This document shows positions 1 through 12,622 of a stretch of 64,000 nt of DNA, in pieces. The notes beneath the pieces were generated by a model. That model was not told the origin of the DNA, did not search any database, and worked only from the letters and a program-made list of their open reading frames with translations. The stretch is from Epiperipatus broadwayi. Taxonomy: Eukaryota > Onychophora > Udeonychophora > Euonychophora > Peripatidae. The DNA lies in NCBI GenBank assembly GCA_028023455.1, contig JAQFVV010000323.1, positions 620,001 to 684,000 of the forward strand. Reading direction: 5' to 3'. How positions within the stretch are numbered: position 1 is the stretch's first letter; every line of letters starts with the position of its first letter. Made by a program: the position numbers and the translations under genes.

Positions 1-92
1 ACTTATTTACTACTTGCTATTATAATTTATAAATATTGCAAATACATTACACACACGTATTGTATATATATTTATATATGCTTTTTTAAAAG

Positions 93-488
93 ATCAAAAA
101 GAACTTCTTCAACAAAAAGTCTGTGATGCTGCGATTATGTATATTCCTTCTAATCCGAAGTTCAATCAACATTTTTGTATTAAGATAGAATATACTATCC
201 CTATTAACTATTATGTAAAAACACTTGCATTATTTTCTAAGTTGGATACTTCAGATCCTTTATATAATTTTGAAAAACAAGATGACCTTGATCCAGGTAA
301 AATAAGTTATTCGCGAAAACAAATGCAAAAATATATAGCTTCAGATCCAAGCAGTGATTTTAATAACATATGTTTCGAATCTGTAGACGAAATCTATGGC
401 CGTAACAACTGGACTGTCAGAATTCTAATGGTTAATAATGATTTATCAAAAAGGAATATTTACGAATGTGACTTTCACGTATCATTTG
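93..488 (+). CDS. Exon 1: repeated 4-cysteine (possibly Ig-like) domain
   Basis: Internal coding exon of 396 nt. The acceptor AG is at 91-92 after a T-rich tract, and the donor is G488|GTAAG. The reading frame opens mid-codon (phase 1) and reads a short linker ending QQKVC, then the domain. Its four cysteines lie in VCDAA, HFCIKI, NICFES and YECDF, spaced 17, 64 and 31 residues apart. Other landmarks are INYYVK, LDPGKIS and NNWT, an N-glycosylation sequon. The domain ends HVSFG, where the other copies have [IV]PFG. An ATG inside the exon (137) is not the start, because similarity to the other five exons extends upstream to the splice site. Function is unknown; an extracellular beta-sandwich is inferred. 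Confidence 0.85.
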
Positions 489-821
489 GTAAGATAGTAT
501 TTATATAATAATGAAAATAATTTTATTTACATACATGTATTTAAATATGTACGTATATATCTATGCGAGTTAGTTTAGCGATACACTCATTGGAAACAAA
601 AAAATACATATAATAGTGCTAACATTATATTTGTTTTATTGACGATATGTTTATAACCACAGCATAAATAATTAACTGTTAGTTTGCATATTATAATGTA
701 AAAAGGTTACATTGACTACGTATTAAAGATTCTTGTACTGAATGGATTATAGCTGCTTTCTTGTATTTATATTTATAAACTAATCTAACTTAGAGCAAAT
801 CCAATATTTACATATATTAGA
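489..821 (+). other. Intron 1, first part: no recognised element
   Basis: AT-rich sequence after donor 1. The donor is followed at once by a TA-rich stretch. Nothing else is recognisable. Confidence 0.5.
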
Positions 822-945
822 TTGGAAATACAGGCATTTTTATACCTGGAACTTAATTGTAAATATGGGGGATTTGAACTCAGACTTTCAAGCAACTTTC
901 AGCTATCCACACTATCTCAAACTACTAATATACATAACCACTCAC
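822..945 (-). repeat. Possible tRNA-derived SINE remnant
   Basis: Read on the minus strand, this segment has an A-box-like AGTGTGGATAGCTG followed by a B-box-like GAGTTCAAATCCC about 35 bp later, the arrangement of a tRNA-derived SINE head. The open frame on the plus strand here shows no protein similarity I recognise. A decayed SINE is the best explanation, but weakly supported. Confidence 0.3.
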
Positions 946-1034
946 ATGGAAAAAAGATAAATAGTCACCGATTATTTAATTCAATCATAAATCATACTAA
1001 TAATCAGACATAACTATAACAATAAAAATATTAC

Positions 1035-1541
1035 AAAATATATGCTTTTGGTAGAAATAACTTGATACTAAAAAGAAAAATACCTATGTGTTTGAAAAGA
1101 AAGGTTTTTAATAAGTATATTTTACCAGTTCTTACTTATGAATCTGAGACTTGTATACTTATAGAAGAGCAATACAGAGAATTTAGACCACTCAAATATG
1201 TATGGAGAGATGCATGTTAGAAGTAACAATAATATATCAAAAATGCAATATATGGGTAAGAGAAAACACTGTCACTGATCTCACTGAAAAAAATAAAAGA
1301 CTAAAGTGGAGTTGGGCTGGACATATTGCTAGAAGAGATGATAATAGATGGACAATTGAAATCTTAAGCTGGATTCCAAGAGATTGTAAAAGACCCAGAA
1401 AGAGACCACATGTGAGATGGATGAATGAAATAAGAAAGTGTGCAGGGGTGATATGGAGAAGAGAAGCTAAAGATTGGAGAAGATGGTTTGAACTTGGAGA
1501 GACCATTATTCTCCAGTAAACTGATAATGGTTGATGATGAT
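1035..1541 (+). mobile_element. RTE-type LINE, 3' fragment (reverse transcriptase C-terminus)
   Basis: This fragment encodes the carboxy-terminal part of a non-LTR retrotransposon reverse transcriptase. Recognisable pieces run in order: a K-x-K-VFNKYILPVLTYESET-like stretch (about 1090-1150), an MERCMLEV segment (1202 onward), KLKWSWAGHIARRDDNRW-like sequence (about 1295-1350), and R-x-R-P-H-V-R-W-M-N-E-I with a final ETIILQ before the stop at 1517-1519. This order is typical of RTE-clade elements. The 3' end runs into TGATGATGATG, the short repeat tail usual in RTE. The upstream catalytic part is absent and there is an in-frame stop near 1173, so it is a dead 5'-truncated copy. Confidence 0.8.
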
Positions 1542-3222
1542 GTCACTTTTCCATTCCATTAATCATGCCTAAATACCTGAATGAAAATTAGATTTTCTAT
1601 GGATTACAAATTTATATTTGATTAAAAACCAGGGCACCATCCCATACCTGGGAAATCCATAATAAAATATACCACACCATCAGTCTTATTAAAACACTAC
1701 TATGACTAGCTCAATAAAATATTTATTATTATATTCCTAACTATTATAAATTTAATTTATAATTTAAATGACCGAACTTATGAGATGAAAAAGAAAGGAT
1801 CAGATTAATAGCAAACAAAAAAATTGTATTATATAATAAGACATATACATCATTACATTAAATTATAAAATAGCATCTTTCGAGTGATCACCCTTTTAAA
1901 CACTAAAGTTTTATTAATGTCTTCATTTTAAAATCTTCTTTATGTTAAGATTAACATTTTCTTTGTTTGCTTTTGATTATGGAGTCTATTTTAGCATGAG
2001 AGACCCTGTGCATTATCTTTGAAAATGTAGTATCAATAATTATTTTTCATTCCCTTAAATACTTCAAGTTGTAATTTATTTAGATTATATTTCATTAAAT
2101 TATATTTCTTCACTTCTCGAAAACAAGTAAAAGAGAACTGTTAGATAACAATCACTTTGCAAACATAAATCTTTACTATAGGTTTATCAGAACTCAGAAA
2201 TGGCAGTTCAAGTTTGATTTCAAATCAGGCTGAAGATAAATAATTAATCCAGGCTACATTGATTCAGAGTAAATGATGCTCACATAGAAATTACCCACTG
2301 ATTTATTTTTATTCATAACCATTGCAAATGAAATAAACTTAAAGTTTTTACAAGCAACTAATCATAAATGTAAAATAAAAGAAAGAGTGTTGAAATGATG
2401 TCAAGAATGCTCCTTTTCAATAAAAATTTTAAATAACATTTTATTACACGATCATTGATTAAAATAATAAATTGTGTTCTATTATTTTACTAATCATATT
2501 TTTTAAAAAACAAATGTTATTAGTAACGTATACAAATATTTGTTGGAATATAAAAATTCTTTTTATAAATTTGACATTTAACAAAGAAAAATTAAATCTT
2601 TTTTCAATCATATTTTATTTCTAAGTTTATAATTGAACTTTGAACCTTCAACTTTAGTCTTAGAAATGACTCAAAGATATTTTAATTTGTAAACAAAAAA
2701 TAATATTTTCTTTTTTTTTCCTAACTTATCTGTCTACCTTTTTTAAAACATTGTTTTTATTCAAATTGTAATCATAATCCGCACTTAATTATTCTTGTAG
2801 TCAGTTATATATCTTGTTTTGTAACCGATACAATATAAATCTATTTTCTACTTAATCTATTTTACCAACTGACTTTATTGTTGAATGTCTCAATAATGAT
2901 TTTAAACCAAAACGAAATGGGAATTTTTATATTTTCCAAATCTTGTTTCATAATTTACAACTCAATATTTATGTCTTACATATGTGACACTGAAGTCAAT
3001 TAAGGCTTGTGTAAACACGAATTGTTTATAAGAATTACAAATGAAAAGTTTTAGGAATAAGTTGATATAATGTATAGTAAAATGCCCATATTTGAATACT
3101 CTCGTTGTAATTTTAGTTTGATGTTTGTTTGTTTTTTCTTTATCAGTCTTATTATTTAAAGTATATATTTATTTTTAAAGTTTAGAATTAAAAAAAAAAT
3201 TTTTGTTTTTTTTTGTTTTCAG
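1542..3222 (+). other. Intron 1, remainder: AT-rich, nothing recognised
   Basis: About 1.7 kb of AT-rich intron with homopolymer runs and no coding-like frame. A T-rich polypyrimidine tract at roughly 3200-3220 leads into the acceptor of exon 2. Confidence 0.5.
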
Positions 3223-3621
3223 ATCTAACAGAAAGACCCCCTGAGCAAGATGTTTGCAGTGCATCTATTAACTACACTCCTTCGCGACCAAAGTTCGATC
3301 GAAATTTTTGCATCAACATAAAATATAGCTTGCCACAGAACTATTACCTTAAAAAATTAACCTTGGTTTCTATGATCGAACCTTTAGATCCTCTGTATAG
3401 TTTTGAAAAAGCTAACAAAAATGATCCGGGCCAAATCAGTTTTTCCAGAAGTCAGATGAACAAATATACATTTTCAGAACGAAGTACATATTTTAATAAT
3501 CTTTGCTTTGAAAGAATTGATGGGAACTATATTAGATACAACTGGTCGATTGAAATTAATGTAGCAAATGATGGTATGGGCAAAGATATTAAATATACCT
3601 GCCATTTTGCCATACCTTTTG
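3223..3621 (+). CDS. Exon 2: repeated 4-cysteine (possibly Ig-like) domain
   Basis: Internal exon of 399 nt between acceptor TTTTCAG (ending 3222) and donor G3621|GTAAG, phase 1 on both sides. The linker is DLTERPPEQ. The domain starts at VCSAS and keeps all four cysteines (VCSAS, NFCINI, NLCFER, YTCHF). It has NYYLK, NDPGQIS, the sequon NWS within YNWSIE, and ends AIPFG. A second sequon, NYT, lies just after the first cysteine. Flanking introns of about 2.7 and 2.8 kb are close in size, which would fit duplication of exon plus intron. Function unknown; secreted or cell-surface by inference from the Cys and sequon pattern. Confidence 0.87.
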
Positions 3622-5370
3622 GTAAGATATATATATAATTTGATTATTTTCTTAGGAAAAAAAGCTATTTACAATGTTTAACTGAATTTTCTATATATGT
3701 ATGATTGAAAATTATTTTGATTGATGACAACAGAGTTAATAAATATTTAAGTAATGTTTAGATATTATTATCTTTAAACACTTTGTTTCAATTTAGAACA
3801 TTTTAATAAAAAAAAATACACATATATAGCAAACTTAATCATCCCTATATTTAATAAGTAATAATTTTAGGATACGATAAAATGTTCCCATTGCAATATT
3901 TATCAACGTTAATTCACTATCCTGCATCATGTCAGCTCACACATTTACCTTAATAATAAATGAAGTTAAAGGTCGCATTTTACAGCTTTTTGAGTTTTTA
4001 TTAAGCTAAAAAATGTGGATAAAGCAACATTATTAAGTAATATCTAAAAAAATGGTCATAAGTGATTTCATCGACTCAAAAATATTAATTATTATGGGTT
4101 GTTGTTGACTTTATGTTTGTTATTACATGATTATGATGGATTTCAACTTGGCAGGTTATTGAAAAAAAACAGAGTTTTTGCACTGCAGAAAATTACTTAA
4201 ATTCACATAGATCCAGGCTCTAATAACAACTCTGTGAATTGATGTTGAAGAATCTATTTATATTTTAAATATATTTTAGTAGATATATAAATAATTCTTA
4301 TATATTATAAAGTTTAAATTATTTATTTGTTAAATAAATAATTATTATGTTTTATATTAAACTAAATGAAGTCTTTAATTTATTTTATTTATTTATTTGT
4401 CTTTATAAGATCAAACATTTAATATATAATCTTTATTCATTATTATATGAACTTCATAAAACCCATTTTAAAGAATTAATGAGATTTATTATTATTACTC
4501 TAGTATATTGATAGGAACCCATGAATTGAGTCAATTGTTAAACTTTTCTGAGTTTGAAATTTGAACATAACGGCTAAATCAATTAAGGTGAAGATTGATT
4601 TGATGTGGTTTAGATATAATTTAAATTAATAATAAATAATAAATTATTTATTTGGAACAGATATAGTTTTATATTAAAATTAATTAAATCACATAATTTA
4701 TGGCATCCTATACGAAGACTTTAAATCTAATTATAATGAGATGCGACTGCCTTAACTTATCTCATTGAGAGGGTACGTACCGTTACAATATCCTGGGCCA
4801 ACTGATGAGTGCTGGTTTAGCATGAAATGCATCTAGGGTGTTATTGTCTTTTATTGTATCTTTATTTATATGAATTTAAAATGAACGGGGGAGTATGGAG
4901 ATGTTTATTATATCTATATATGATTTGCGCTAAGAGTCCACCATTTTACTACTGCATTGTAAAAGGTGAACTGAAAATAGGACAAACAAAAATAAAACGA
5001 ATAATGTCTCTCATTCGAACATGGATATTCTGTTGTGAAATATATAAATCAAATGAATAATAAGAGATGTCAATAAAAACTTGATTTCAAGAATTTGTAA
5101 AAGATCTAAAAAATAGCACACGTGAGTTTATTGGGATGATTGGAGAAGCTACAGATCGATGAAATGGATTGAACAAGGATCGACCGTCGTACTGCAGTCA
5201 ATCGACAAAGATTGAAAATGTTGATGACAAATATAACATATCTATTAATAGAAACAAATATTTTAACTTCAACTTTATTACTTTTTTCCAAATTAAAAGT
5301 CGAATGTTCAAAGTTCTGTTTGAATAAGTATTTATTATTTTTATAGTGCAAATTCTATGTATTAGTAATT
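3622..5370 (+). other. Intron 2, first part: AT-rich, nothing recognised
   Basis: The donor is followed immediately by a TATATATA run. The rest is AT-rich sequence without a credible exon. Short open frames at about 4827-5060 (plus) and 5106-5351 (minus) show no motif and no conservation clue. Confidence 0.45.
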
Positions 5371-5387
5371 GTAATTCAACTTATTTA

Positions 5388-5500
5388 TTTATTTTTTTTT
5401 TTTAAGTGTCATAGCATCGGCCGGGACGCGAAACCGCAACCCGGGCAACTGCCTGCAAGTGCAAGGCAATCGCGCTGACCTCTCGACCAACTAACAATAT
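5388..5500 (-). repeat. tRNA-derived SINE (minus orientation)
   Basis: The minus strand reads GTTGGTCGAGAGGTCAGCGC (A-box region), then a B-box-like GGTTTCGCGTCCC, then CGGCCGATGCTATGACACT and an A-rich tail (T run at about 5390-5404 on the plus strand). The same CCCGGCCGATGCT-TGACA end occurs in the plus-strand copy near 13.95-14.03 kb, so the two belong to one SINE family. It is much more GC-rich than its surroundings. The acceptor stem is not intact, so it is not a functional tRNA gene. Confidence 0.7.
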
Positions 5501-6441
5501 ATAAAAGGAGCATTATAGAAAGTTCACCAAGCATCAGTAAGAGAGAATAAAATAACTTTATTCTATTTATAAAATTGAACAGCATTTACATACTCCCTGG
5601 CGTCTGTTTGACTGGAATAACGCTCTTTTTCTATATTGTTAATACTAAAGAAAAAAAGTTCCATTGACTTTTACAAACATTGAATTTGAAATCTAGGTAA
5701 AATAAAACTTCCGAAGGCTTATGAAAAATAAAATAAAAACAATAAAATGTCAGTTGATTGTAATACGGAAGCATTCTGTAAAATGACGCAACGAGATGAA
5801 GCGGCTAATCGCTGCATGATCTGTGAAAGGCAAAATAGAAATTAAAGTAATTATCAAGACGTATAGTTCTAGTATACGTATAAAAAAGTAGAAAGATAGA
5901 GAGTTACAATTATAAGTAGCAAAGAAAATTTGTTGTAGATTTTAATATGTTAACATATGTTGTATTTACTTAGATAAATATTACTAATAATAAAATTAGG
6001 CAAATAGGCAATTAACATTGACATTAGTAAATTAAAGTCATGTCCACTAGTAATAGTATTTTATCGGACTTATCTTTATAATTAAAATGAATTGTATTCA
6101 TAAATCCATAAAAATATGCTAAATAATAAAAAATACTTTTTAGCAAAACTTTTGACTACTTGTAAAAATATTTAGCAATTAATGATCTTTCAGTTTTCTA
6201 ATATATAAATAATATATCTGGTTTGTGATCAAAAAATAGAGGTGTAAGCTAAAATCTGCTCTATAGATAAAGCTAAACCAAACAAAAATAATATTACAAA
6301 TTATCATTGTAATAATTTATAAATATTAGTTTAATTGGTTCTTGGACTAATTATTTCATGATTGAAGTTTATCTAGGTAAATACTCTGAAATTCCAGTTA
6401 AAAATTAAAATATATACAATGTATGTGTCATTTAATTATAG
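5501..6441 (+). other. Intron 2, remainder: nothing recognised
   Basis: AT-rich intron leading to acceptor TTAATTATAG at 6432-6441. No other signal is seen. Confidence 0.45.
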
Positions 6442-6837
6442 ATAAAAATAAAACCGAAGAGCAGGACGTCTGTGAGGCTAGATTTCTGTTTACTCCTGCA
6501 AGACCGCAGTTCAATCAGCACTTTTGTATAAACATTAAATTCTATGTGCCTCCTAATAACTACGTAAAAAGTCTAATGTTAGTTTCCATGATAGATCCTT
6601 CTGATGCCATTTATTTATATGAAAAAGAAAATGAGGATGATGAAGCGAAAATTAGTTTTTCCAGAAAACAAATGCAAAATAATATAGTACCAGGGACTAT
6701 TACCGATTTTAATATTATTTGCTTTGAATCTATAGATGAAAAATACACTCTTTCTAATTGGACTGTAAAAATTATTATGTCTAAAATTGCCATAGATGAG
6801 GATACTACCTATATCTGTCAATTACACATTCCTTTTG
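6442..6837 (+). CDS. Exon 3: repeated 4-cysteine (possibly Ig-like) domain
   Basis: Internal exon of 396 nt, acceptor at 6440-6441 and donor G6837|GTAAG, phase 1-1. The linker is DKNKTEEQ, with a sequon NKT. The cysteines lie in VCEAR, HFCINI, IICFES and YICQL with the family spacing. NNYVK and the sequon NWT (LSNWTVKI) are kept. The otherwise conserved DPG turn is replaced by DEA (EDDEAKISF), so this copy may have a changed loop. It ends HIPFG. The methionine upstream at 6423 lies before the splice acceptor and is not a start. Confidence 0.87.
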
Positions 6838-6848
6838 GTAAGTTTATA

Positions 6849-6955
6849 TATATATATTGCGGGTTCATCCGTGCTAAAAAATTTAAATTTTGATATACCG
6901 GACGTTTCGACTTGATCACATAAGTCAACCACTGGGTTATAACACGGATGAACCC
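6849..6955 (+). repeat. Foldback (inverted-repeat) element just downstream of exon 3
   Basis: GGGTTCATCCGTG at 6861-6873 is matched by its exact reverse complement at 6943-6955. Inside is a smaller palindrome, GACTT...AAGTC. The element starts in the TA tract beginning about 10 bp after the donor of exon 3. It resembles a MITE-like or foldback insertion; the family was not identified. Confidence 0.6.
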
Positions 6956-9140
6956 ACAAAATATGTCTTTTATATATGCAACCCATGAAAATTTTAGTAT
7001 CAATATATATATATATAATTGTGTGTTTTGTCTGAGTGTTTACATACAATTACACATCTCTTCAACTTATTGATATCCAGTTATATCATCATATTCAGAT
7101 TCTTTCCACTCCATATGTTCGAAATTTTACATATTATTTCTGACAATTATAGGATATGTTATTTATACTAAGATCGTAGATGTGTAAAGCTTTTGTGATT
7201 ATTGTTAGAAAAAGTTTTCGAAACACATATACATTTTGACATTTTTTTGAATGATACTACATAGTGGTTTCTATAATTTATTTTAAAAGTCAATTACTTT
7301 ATTAACTCTAAATAACAATTTTTATATATAACCATAATGAGTCGTGTTTAGTGTATTGCAATAAAATGCTAGATTAACCATTGGAACACATCTTTCAAAA
7401 AACTATTTTATTATAGTATTTTTTTATATTAAGTTATAAAATACGTATCACAAAGATGAAACCTACAATAGAATAATTACTGATATGTGCTTTCTCACAA
7501 AACAGATATATGAACATCATATGGCACATTTTAGTCACATTATTTTTACATATAATAAATATACCATGATATGATATGTTAATATCTGCTTTCTAATAAT
7601 ACCATTAAATATATTACTTAGGTGAATATAAATTATAGTCATAAATTTATCACGATCCACATATAATAATGAATTTACCTAAACCCCTCAAGACTACAAA
7701 GCCATACAGAGAAATCGATATATTGAGAAAAAACATACTTTTATCTGAAGGGAGAAATAAAAATATATATACGCAATGCGCAAACGATAAAACCTATCTG
7801 TTAATCGGAAATTATTTAAAATTCAGCCCAAATTACAACTATTTCTAATTTACAATGGTTATGTAAATCAGGATATTTTATTTTCTTATCTTTACAGTGA
7901 GCACATCAGAATTTCAGATCATGAGAAAAAGTTTGATTGTCTATTCACAATAAAAAATATTACATAATGAAATGTTTTAAACCCAGCATAATAACGACTG
8001 ATATTCACAGATATGCATCAAATACAAAATAAAACAAATAATTGAAAGAGAATAGAAATAAGAACCACCATCTAAATAATATTATACATTTTTGTCCAAA
8101 ACATATAATGGTAAAATATAATGCAAAGGACATTAATGATTAACCAAATAATTAAAAAAAAAAAAAAATAAAATAAATAATTAAATATCTCGTGAGCAAC
8201 ATATTAAACTCTCAATTTATTTATATAAAAAATTTTATTGATATTTCCTTCATCTAAAATTTATTTTTGTAACTTTTTACAAAACAAATAAATATATTCA
8301 ACATTTGTTGTATGAGCGATGATGAATAAATCTATGTTCCTGAAATGAGAGTTCCTTGTGCAGTCATTATTACTATCTGATTGGTTGCCATTTAAGCATT
8401 TTTAAGGCGCATCTGTCAAAGGTTTCAGCCTTTCACGTTATTATACACAATGTATATAAATTTAATATTTAATTATGCAAATATCTGAAAGTAGTATTTG
8501 AAAGTATAATCATTAAATGTATCTCCTAAAAATATACATAGAGCAACCATTCAATAAAATACATATTAAAAATCCGTTATGCTAATGAGAAATAATTATA
8601 TAAAAATTGACACATAAAAAAACCTCAAAGTCTTATTTACGCATGTGCAAGAAAGAATAGTAATTACACATTTGATTTACACATTCAGCGGATTTTCTGG
8701 TGGTATGAAAATGGCTGTAGCTAATGTTCATCGCCCACAACATATATGTATTCAATGCAATCATATCAGAATTTGTACGTAATAAACTTTATTCATTTTA
8801 TTAAGGCGCAAGAAAACGAAATATAATTATTTACTGTAGTTGTATAAAAATTGGCATATCCAAGTGAAAGCTTATTTATAGATTTTTGAGATTTCTAATA
8901 AAATTTGTAAATGTTACTTGTTTTTTATTCATTTTTTTGTTACATAACATTGAATAAATTGATTTTGTTTTGAAATTGCTTAAAGTTACCGCGAGATCTC
9001 GTGACTGGTATTGAGATAATGATATCATCATTGAAATAATAATACTATCTGTACTTAGCAGAATACCACAGGGGACACTTGAAAATAAATCTCTGCAGGA
9101 TAGATAAAATTTGTATACAAATAGCTATTTTGATAAACAA
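6956..9140 (+). other. Intron 3, first part: nothing recognised
   Basis: About 2.2 kb of AT-rich sequence with a TA run near 7005-7015. No credible exon or element boundary is seen. Confidence 0.4.
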
Positions 9141-9890
9141 CCAAAATGGCATCATTAAGCAGCAACATTTGTAAATTTAATATAGATAAAGTATGTATTA
9201 AAAGAGTTGTGTGGATGAAATTGTTAAACATATGCTTATAAATAAAATCGAGATAATAAAATAAAAGTGTCTAAGCATATGTGGCTCATGGAAAAAGATA
9301 AATCAACTTTGCAATTCCAGGACTCCAAAGAAGTTCTGTATCAGGACTTACAGAAAAAAAAAAACTAAACATTTATTTTACATCTGCAACAAGTAATATG
9401 TATTGCACAATTAAGATTGAATAATAGAAAGCTTTTACCTCATGAATAATATCAGGCGTAAGATATAGCATTGAGGACGTTAGTAAACAATTGTGTTTAT
9501 AGCCTAGGGTTAAATGATACATTATTTGACCAATTAGCAAATGGACTGACAGACATTAGTTCTAGAAAAGTATTATTAAGCAAACTGGACCCAATTGTCA
9601 ATTACAATAAGAAAAATGTGGCATACAAGAAACTATATTTGATAACACTTCAGAATTAACGTTCTCTAAACTAATGAATAATTCCCAATTGTTGAAAACA
9701 CAAGAGATACAGATAATGTGGCAAGAGTGCAAAAATGTTTTAACATGTTACTTCTGCAGAAAAATGTCCATTTCAACAGAAACTGCAGATTTAGAAGAGA
9801 AAAATGCAATATTTGTAAGATAACAGGATATTTATCAATTGTTTGCTGCAAGAAAGACAGGGATATTAAAATAAAAATCATACCAGTCTA
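9141..9890 (+). pseudogene. Decayed LTR-retrotransposon gag with zinc knuckles
   Basis: A gag-like frame at about 9471-9656 (LRTLVNNC...FDQLANGLTD...LLSKLDP) is followed, after stops and frame changes, by a pair of retroviral-type zinc knuckles at about 9746-9870. The first begins CYFCRK and continues, after a one-base frameshift near 9761, as NVHFNRNC, giving C-x2-C-x4-H-x4-C. The second reads CNICKITGYLSIVC, with Tyr where His is expected. Order and sequence match gag of Gypsy-type elements in invertebrates. Stops throughout show it is dead. LTRs, protease and reverse transcriptase were not found. The left boundary is uncertain. Confidence 0.6.
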
Positions 9891-10748
<858 letters not shown>

Positions 10749-10819
10749 AGAAAATAATAAATATACTAACTAACTAAAGGAAAAAGAAAAACATAATAAA
10801 ACACACACACAATTACTTC

Positions 10820-11188
10820 ACTATAAAACTGCTTTAATATTCAACTAGCAGACTGCTTTTAATCAGAAAGCACAACAAAATTGCTATTTCCAGAATTTAG
10901 ACACTAACATATTACAAACAGTTACATATCAGATAACAAAACTAATTCCTATAGGCTAAAATTCCTTACAATTCCAGAATTTAGACACAAACATATTACA
11001 AACAGTTACTTTATCAGATAACAAAACTAATTCCTATAGGCTAAAAATCAAGATTTTTAGCCCATATGAATTAATTTTGTTACCTGATGTGTAACTGTTT
11101 GTAATATGTTAGGGTTTAAATTCTGGAAATAGCCATTTTGCTGTGCTTTCTGATGAAAACCAGTCTTCTGGTTGAAATATGAAAGCAG

Positions 11189-11191
<3 letters not shown>
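10820..11191 (+). repeat. Long foldback element with internal duplication in one arm
   Basis: The left arm at about 10820-10966 (CTATAAAACTGCTTTAATAT onward) is the imperfect reverse complement of the right arm at about 11053-11191. The inner part of the left arm (TTCCAGAATTTAGACAC to TTCCTATAGGCTAAA) is repeated directly at about 10973-11046. No transposase frame is present, so it is a nonautonomous MITE or foldback element. Confidence 0.75.

Positions 11192-11241
<50 letters not shown>
11190..11241 (+). repeat. (AT)n(GT)n microsatellite
   Basis: AT dinucleotides pass directly into GT dinucleotides, next to the right end of the preceding foldback element. Confidence 0.9.
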
Positions 11242-11285
11242 CGATATGATAATTCGATGTCCATATTTCTTCAAAACAATATACT

Positions 11286-11477
11286 TAATTATATAATTGA
11301 ATATTTATAAATACAGTAATCAGATATATTTAAAAAAATTTATCCACTTAGTAGCGCTTTCGAAGGATAGTCCAAAGCGGTCCTAAGTGGATAGGATAGT
11401 CGAAAGCTCTCCAAAGTGGATAAAATGTTTAAAATATATATGATTACTGTATTTATAAATATTCAATTATATAATTA
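11286..11477 (+). repeat. Foldback element immediately upstream of exon 4 acceptor
   Basis: The 46-nt arm 11286-11331 and its partner 11432-11477 are reverse complements with one mismatch. The ~100-bp centre contains several diverged copies of TCCACTTAG/TCCAAAGTGGAT. The right arm stops about 13 bp before the AG of exon 4, so the polypyrimidine tract follows the stem base directly. Confidence 0.8.
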
Positions 11478-11492
11478 CTATATTATTTTCAG

Positions 11493-11888
11493 GTGCAAAG
11501 GAAACTCCACCCCCAGATGTCTGCAATGCTACAATAATAATAACTCCTACTAAACCTAAAAATAATCAACCGTTTTGCGTAAATATCAAATATGTTTTGC
11601 TGCATAACTATTATATTAAGAAAATAGTATTATTTTCACATATGGATTCTTCCGACCCAATATATAGTTATGATAAAATTGATGAAAATGATCCAGGAAA
11701 AGTTACTTTCTCCAGATCACAAATGAAAAAAAAAATGTTGTCAGGAACAATTTCAGACTTTAATAAAGTTTGTTTTGAATTTGTTGATATAAGCTATACA
11801 CAATACAATTGGACAGTCAAAATTAAAATGGCAAGTGAAGGCCTAGAGAAACAGCTCAATTCAATTTGTAACTTCCACATACCTTTTG
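11493..11888 (+). CDS. Exon 4: repeated 4-cysteine (possibly Ig-like) domain
   Basis: Internal exon of 396 nt, acceptor TTATTTTCAG (ending 11492), donor G11888|GTAAG, phase 1-1. The linker is GAKETPPPD. The four cysteines lie in VCNAT, PFCVNI, KVCFEF and SICNF. NYYIK, NDPGKVT and the sequon NWT (QYNWTVKI) are present, and NAT after the first cysteine adds a second sequon. The last strand has Ser in place of the usual Tyr before the cysteine (NSIC). It ends HIPFG. The exon start is set by homology of the upstream residues, not by an internal start codon. Confidence 0.86.
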
Positions 11889-12583
11889 GTAAGTTATATA
11901 TATATATATATAATTTTTGAATATGATTTTGATATACAAAAGATAAAAATTTTAGGTCAAGAAAAAGATACTGAAAAAAAAAAGGAGGCAATTTTGTTAG
12001 TAGATATAAAATTAAGATAATAAATAGACAGTCAGCAAAGTTAAGATTGTTTCCGGTTAGTAGTAGATGATGCCATTTTGCAATTTGAATTGAGTTGATA
12101 ATGATTATGAATATAATCAAAAATATTTCTCTAGGATTTTTTTATTTATATTATGTGATAAGTCGTTTATCTTTATTTGGAATGTAATTAATGTTTGTTA
12201 TTGTATTATTAATATTAGAAGACATTTTATTTTGTTTTAATATATATATATATAATCAAGTCATATGTGACATGACCTATATTGCTAAATTAAATTACTA
12301 AGCCCATTAATATGTGGTGTATCTGAATTAAGTTCAGGTACGTATGATTATTTCAGTTGGAGAGTTGAATTTAAAGACTTGTATATGAGCAAAATTTCAG
12401 CTCTTGTTCACTTTTAGATAAATGTTTTGCTTTAGTTTTTTGGAATCTGGTGTCCTAGCTTGTCACTGAAAAGCTTAAAACCAGTCTGAGAATGAGGACA
12501 TTCCTAGATAAAGATGATTTGAATGCTTTCTCTTGTAGCATTTATCATAGAAATAAAAAAGCTTGTTTAGAGCTACTAGCATG
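11889..12583 (+). other. Intron 4, first part: nothing recognised
   Basis: The donor is followed by a pure TA run at about 11894-11911. A second TA run lies near 12240-12253. No exon or element is recognised. Confidence 0.4.
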
Positions 12584-12584
12584 A

Positions 12585-12620
<36 letters not shown>

Positions 12621-12622
12621 GT
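12584..12622 (+). repeat. (TC)n(TA)n microsatellite
   Basis: Dinucleotide TC units pass into TA units. The short minus-strand frame across it is not a gene. Confidence 0.9.

Noticed and set aside
137-508. Complete small gene starting at ATG 137 and ending at the stop near 508
   Set aside because: Homology extends upstream to an acceptor and stops exactly at a GTAAG donor; the same is true for all six copies.
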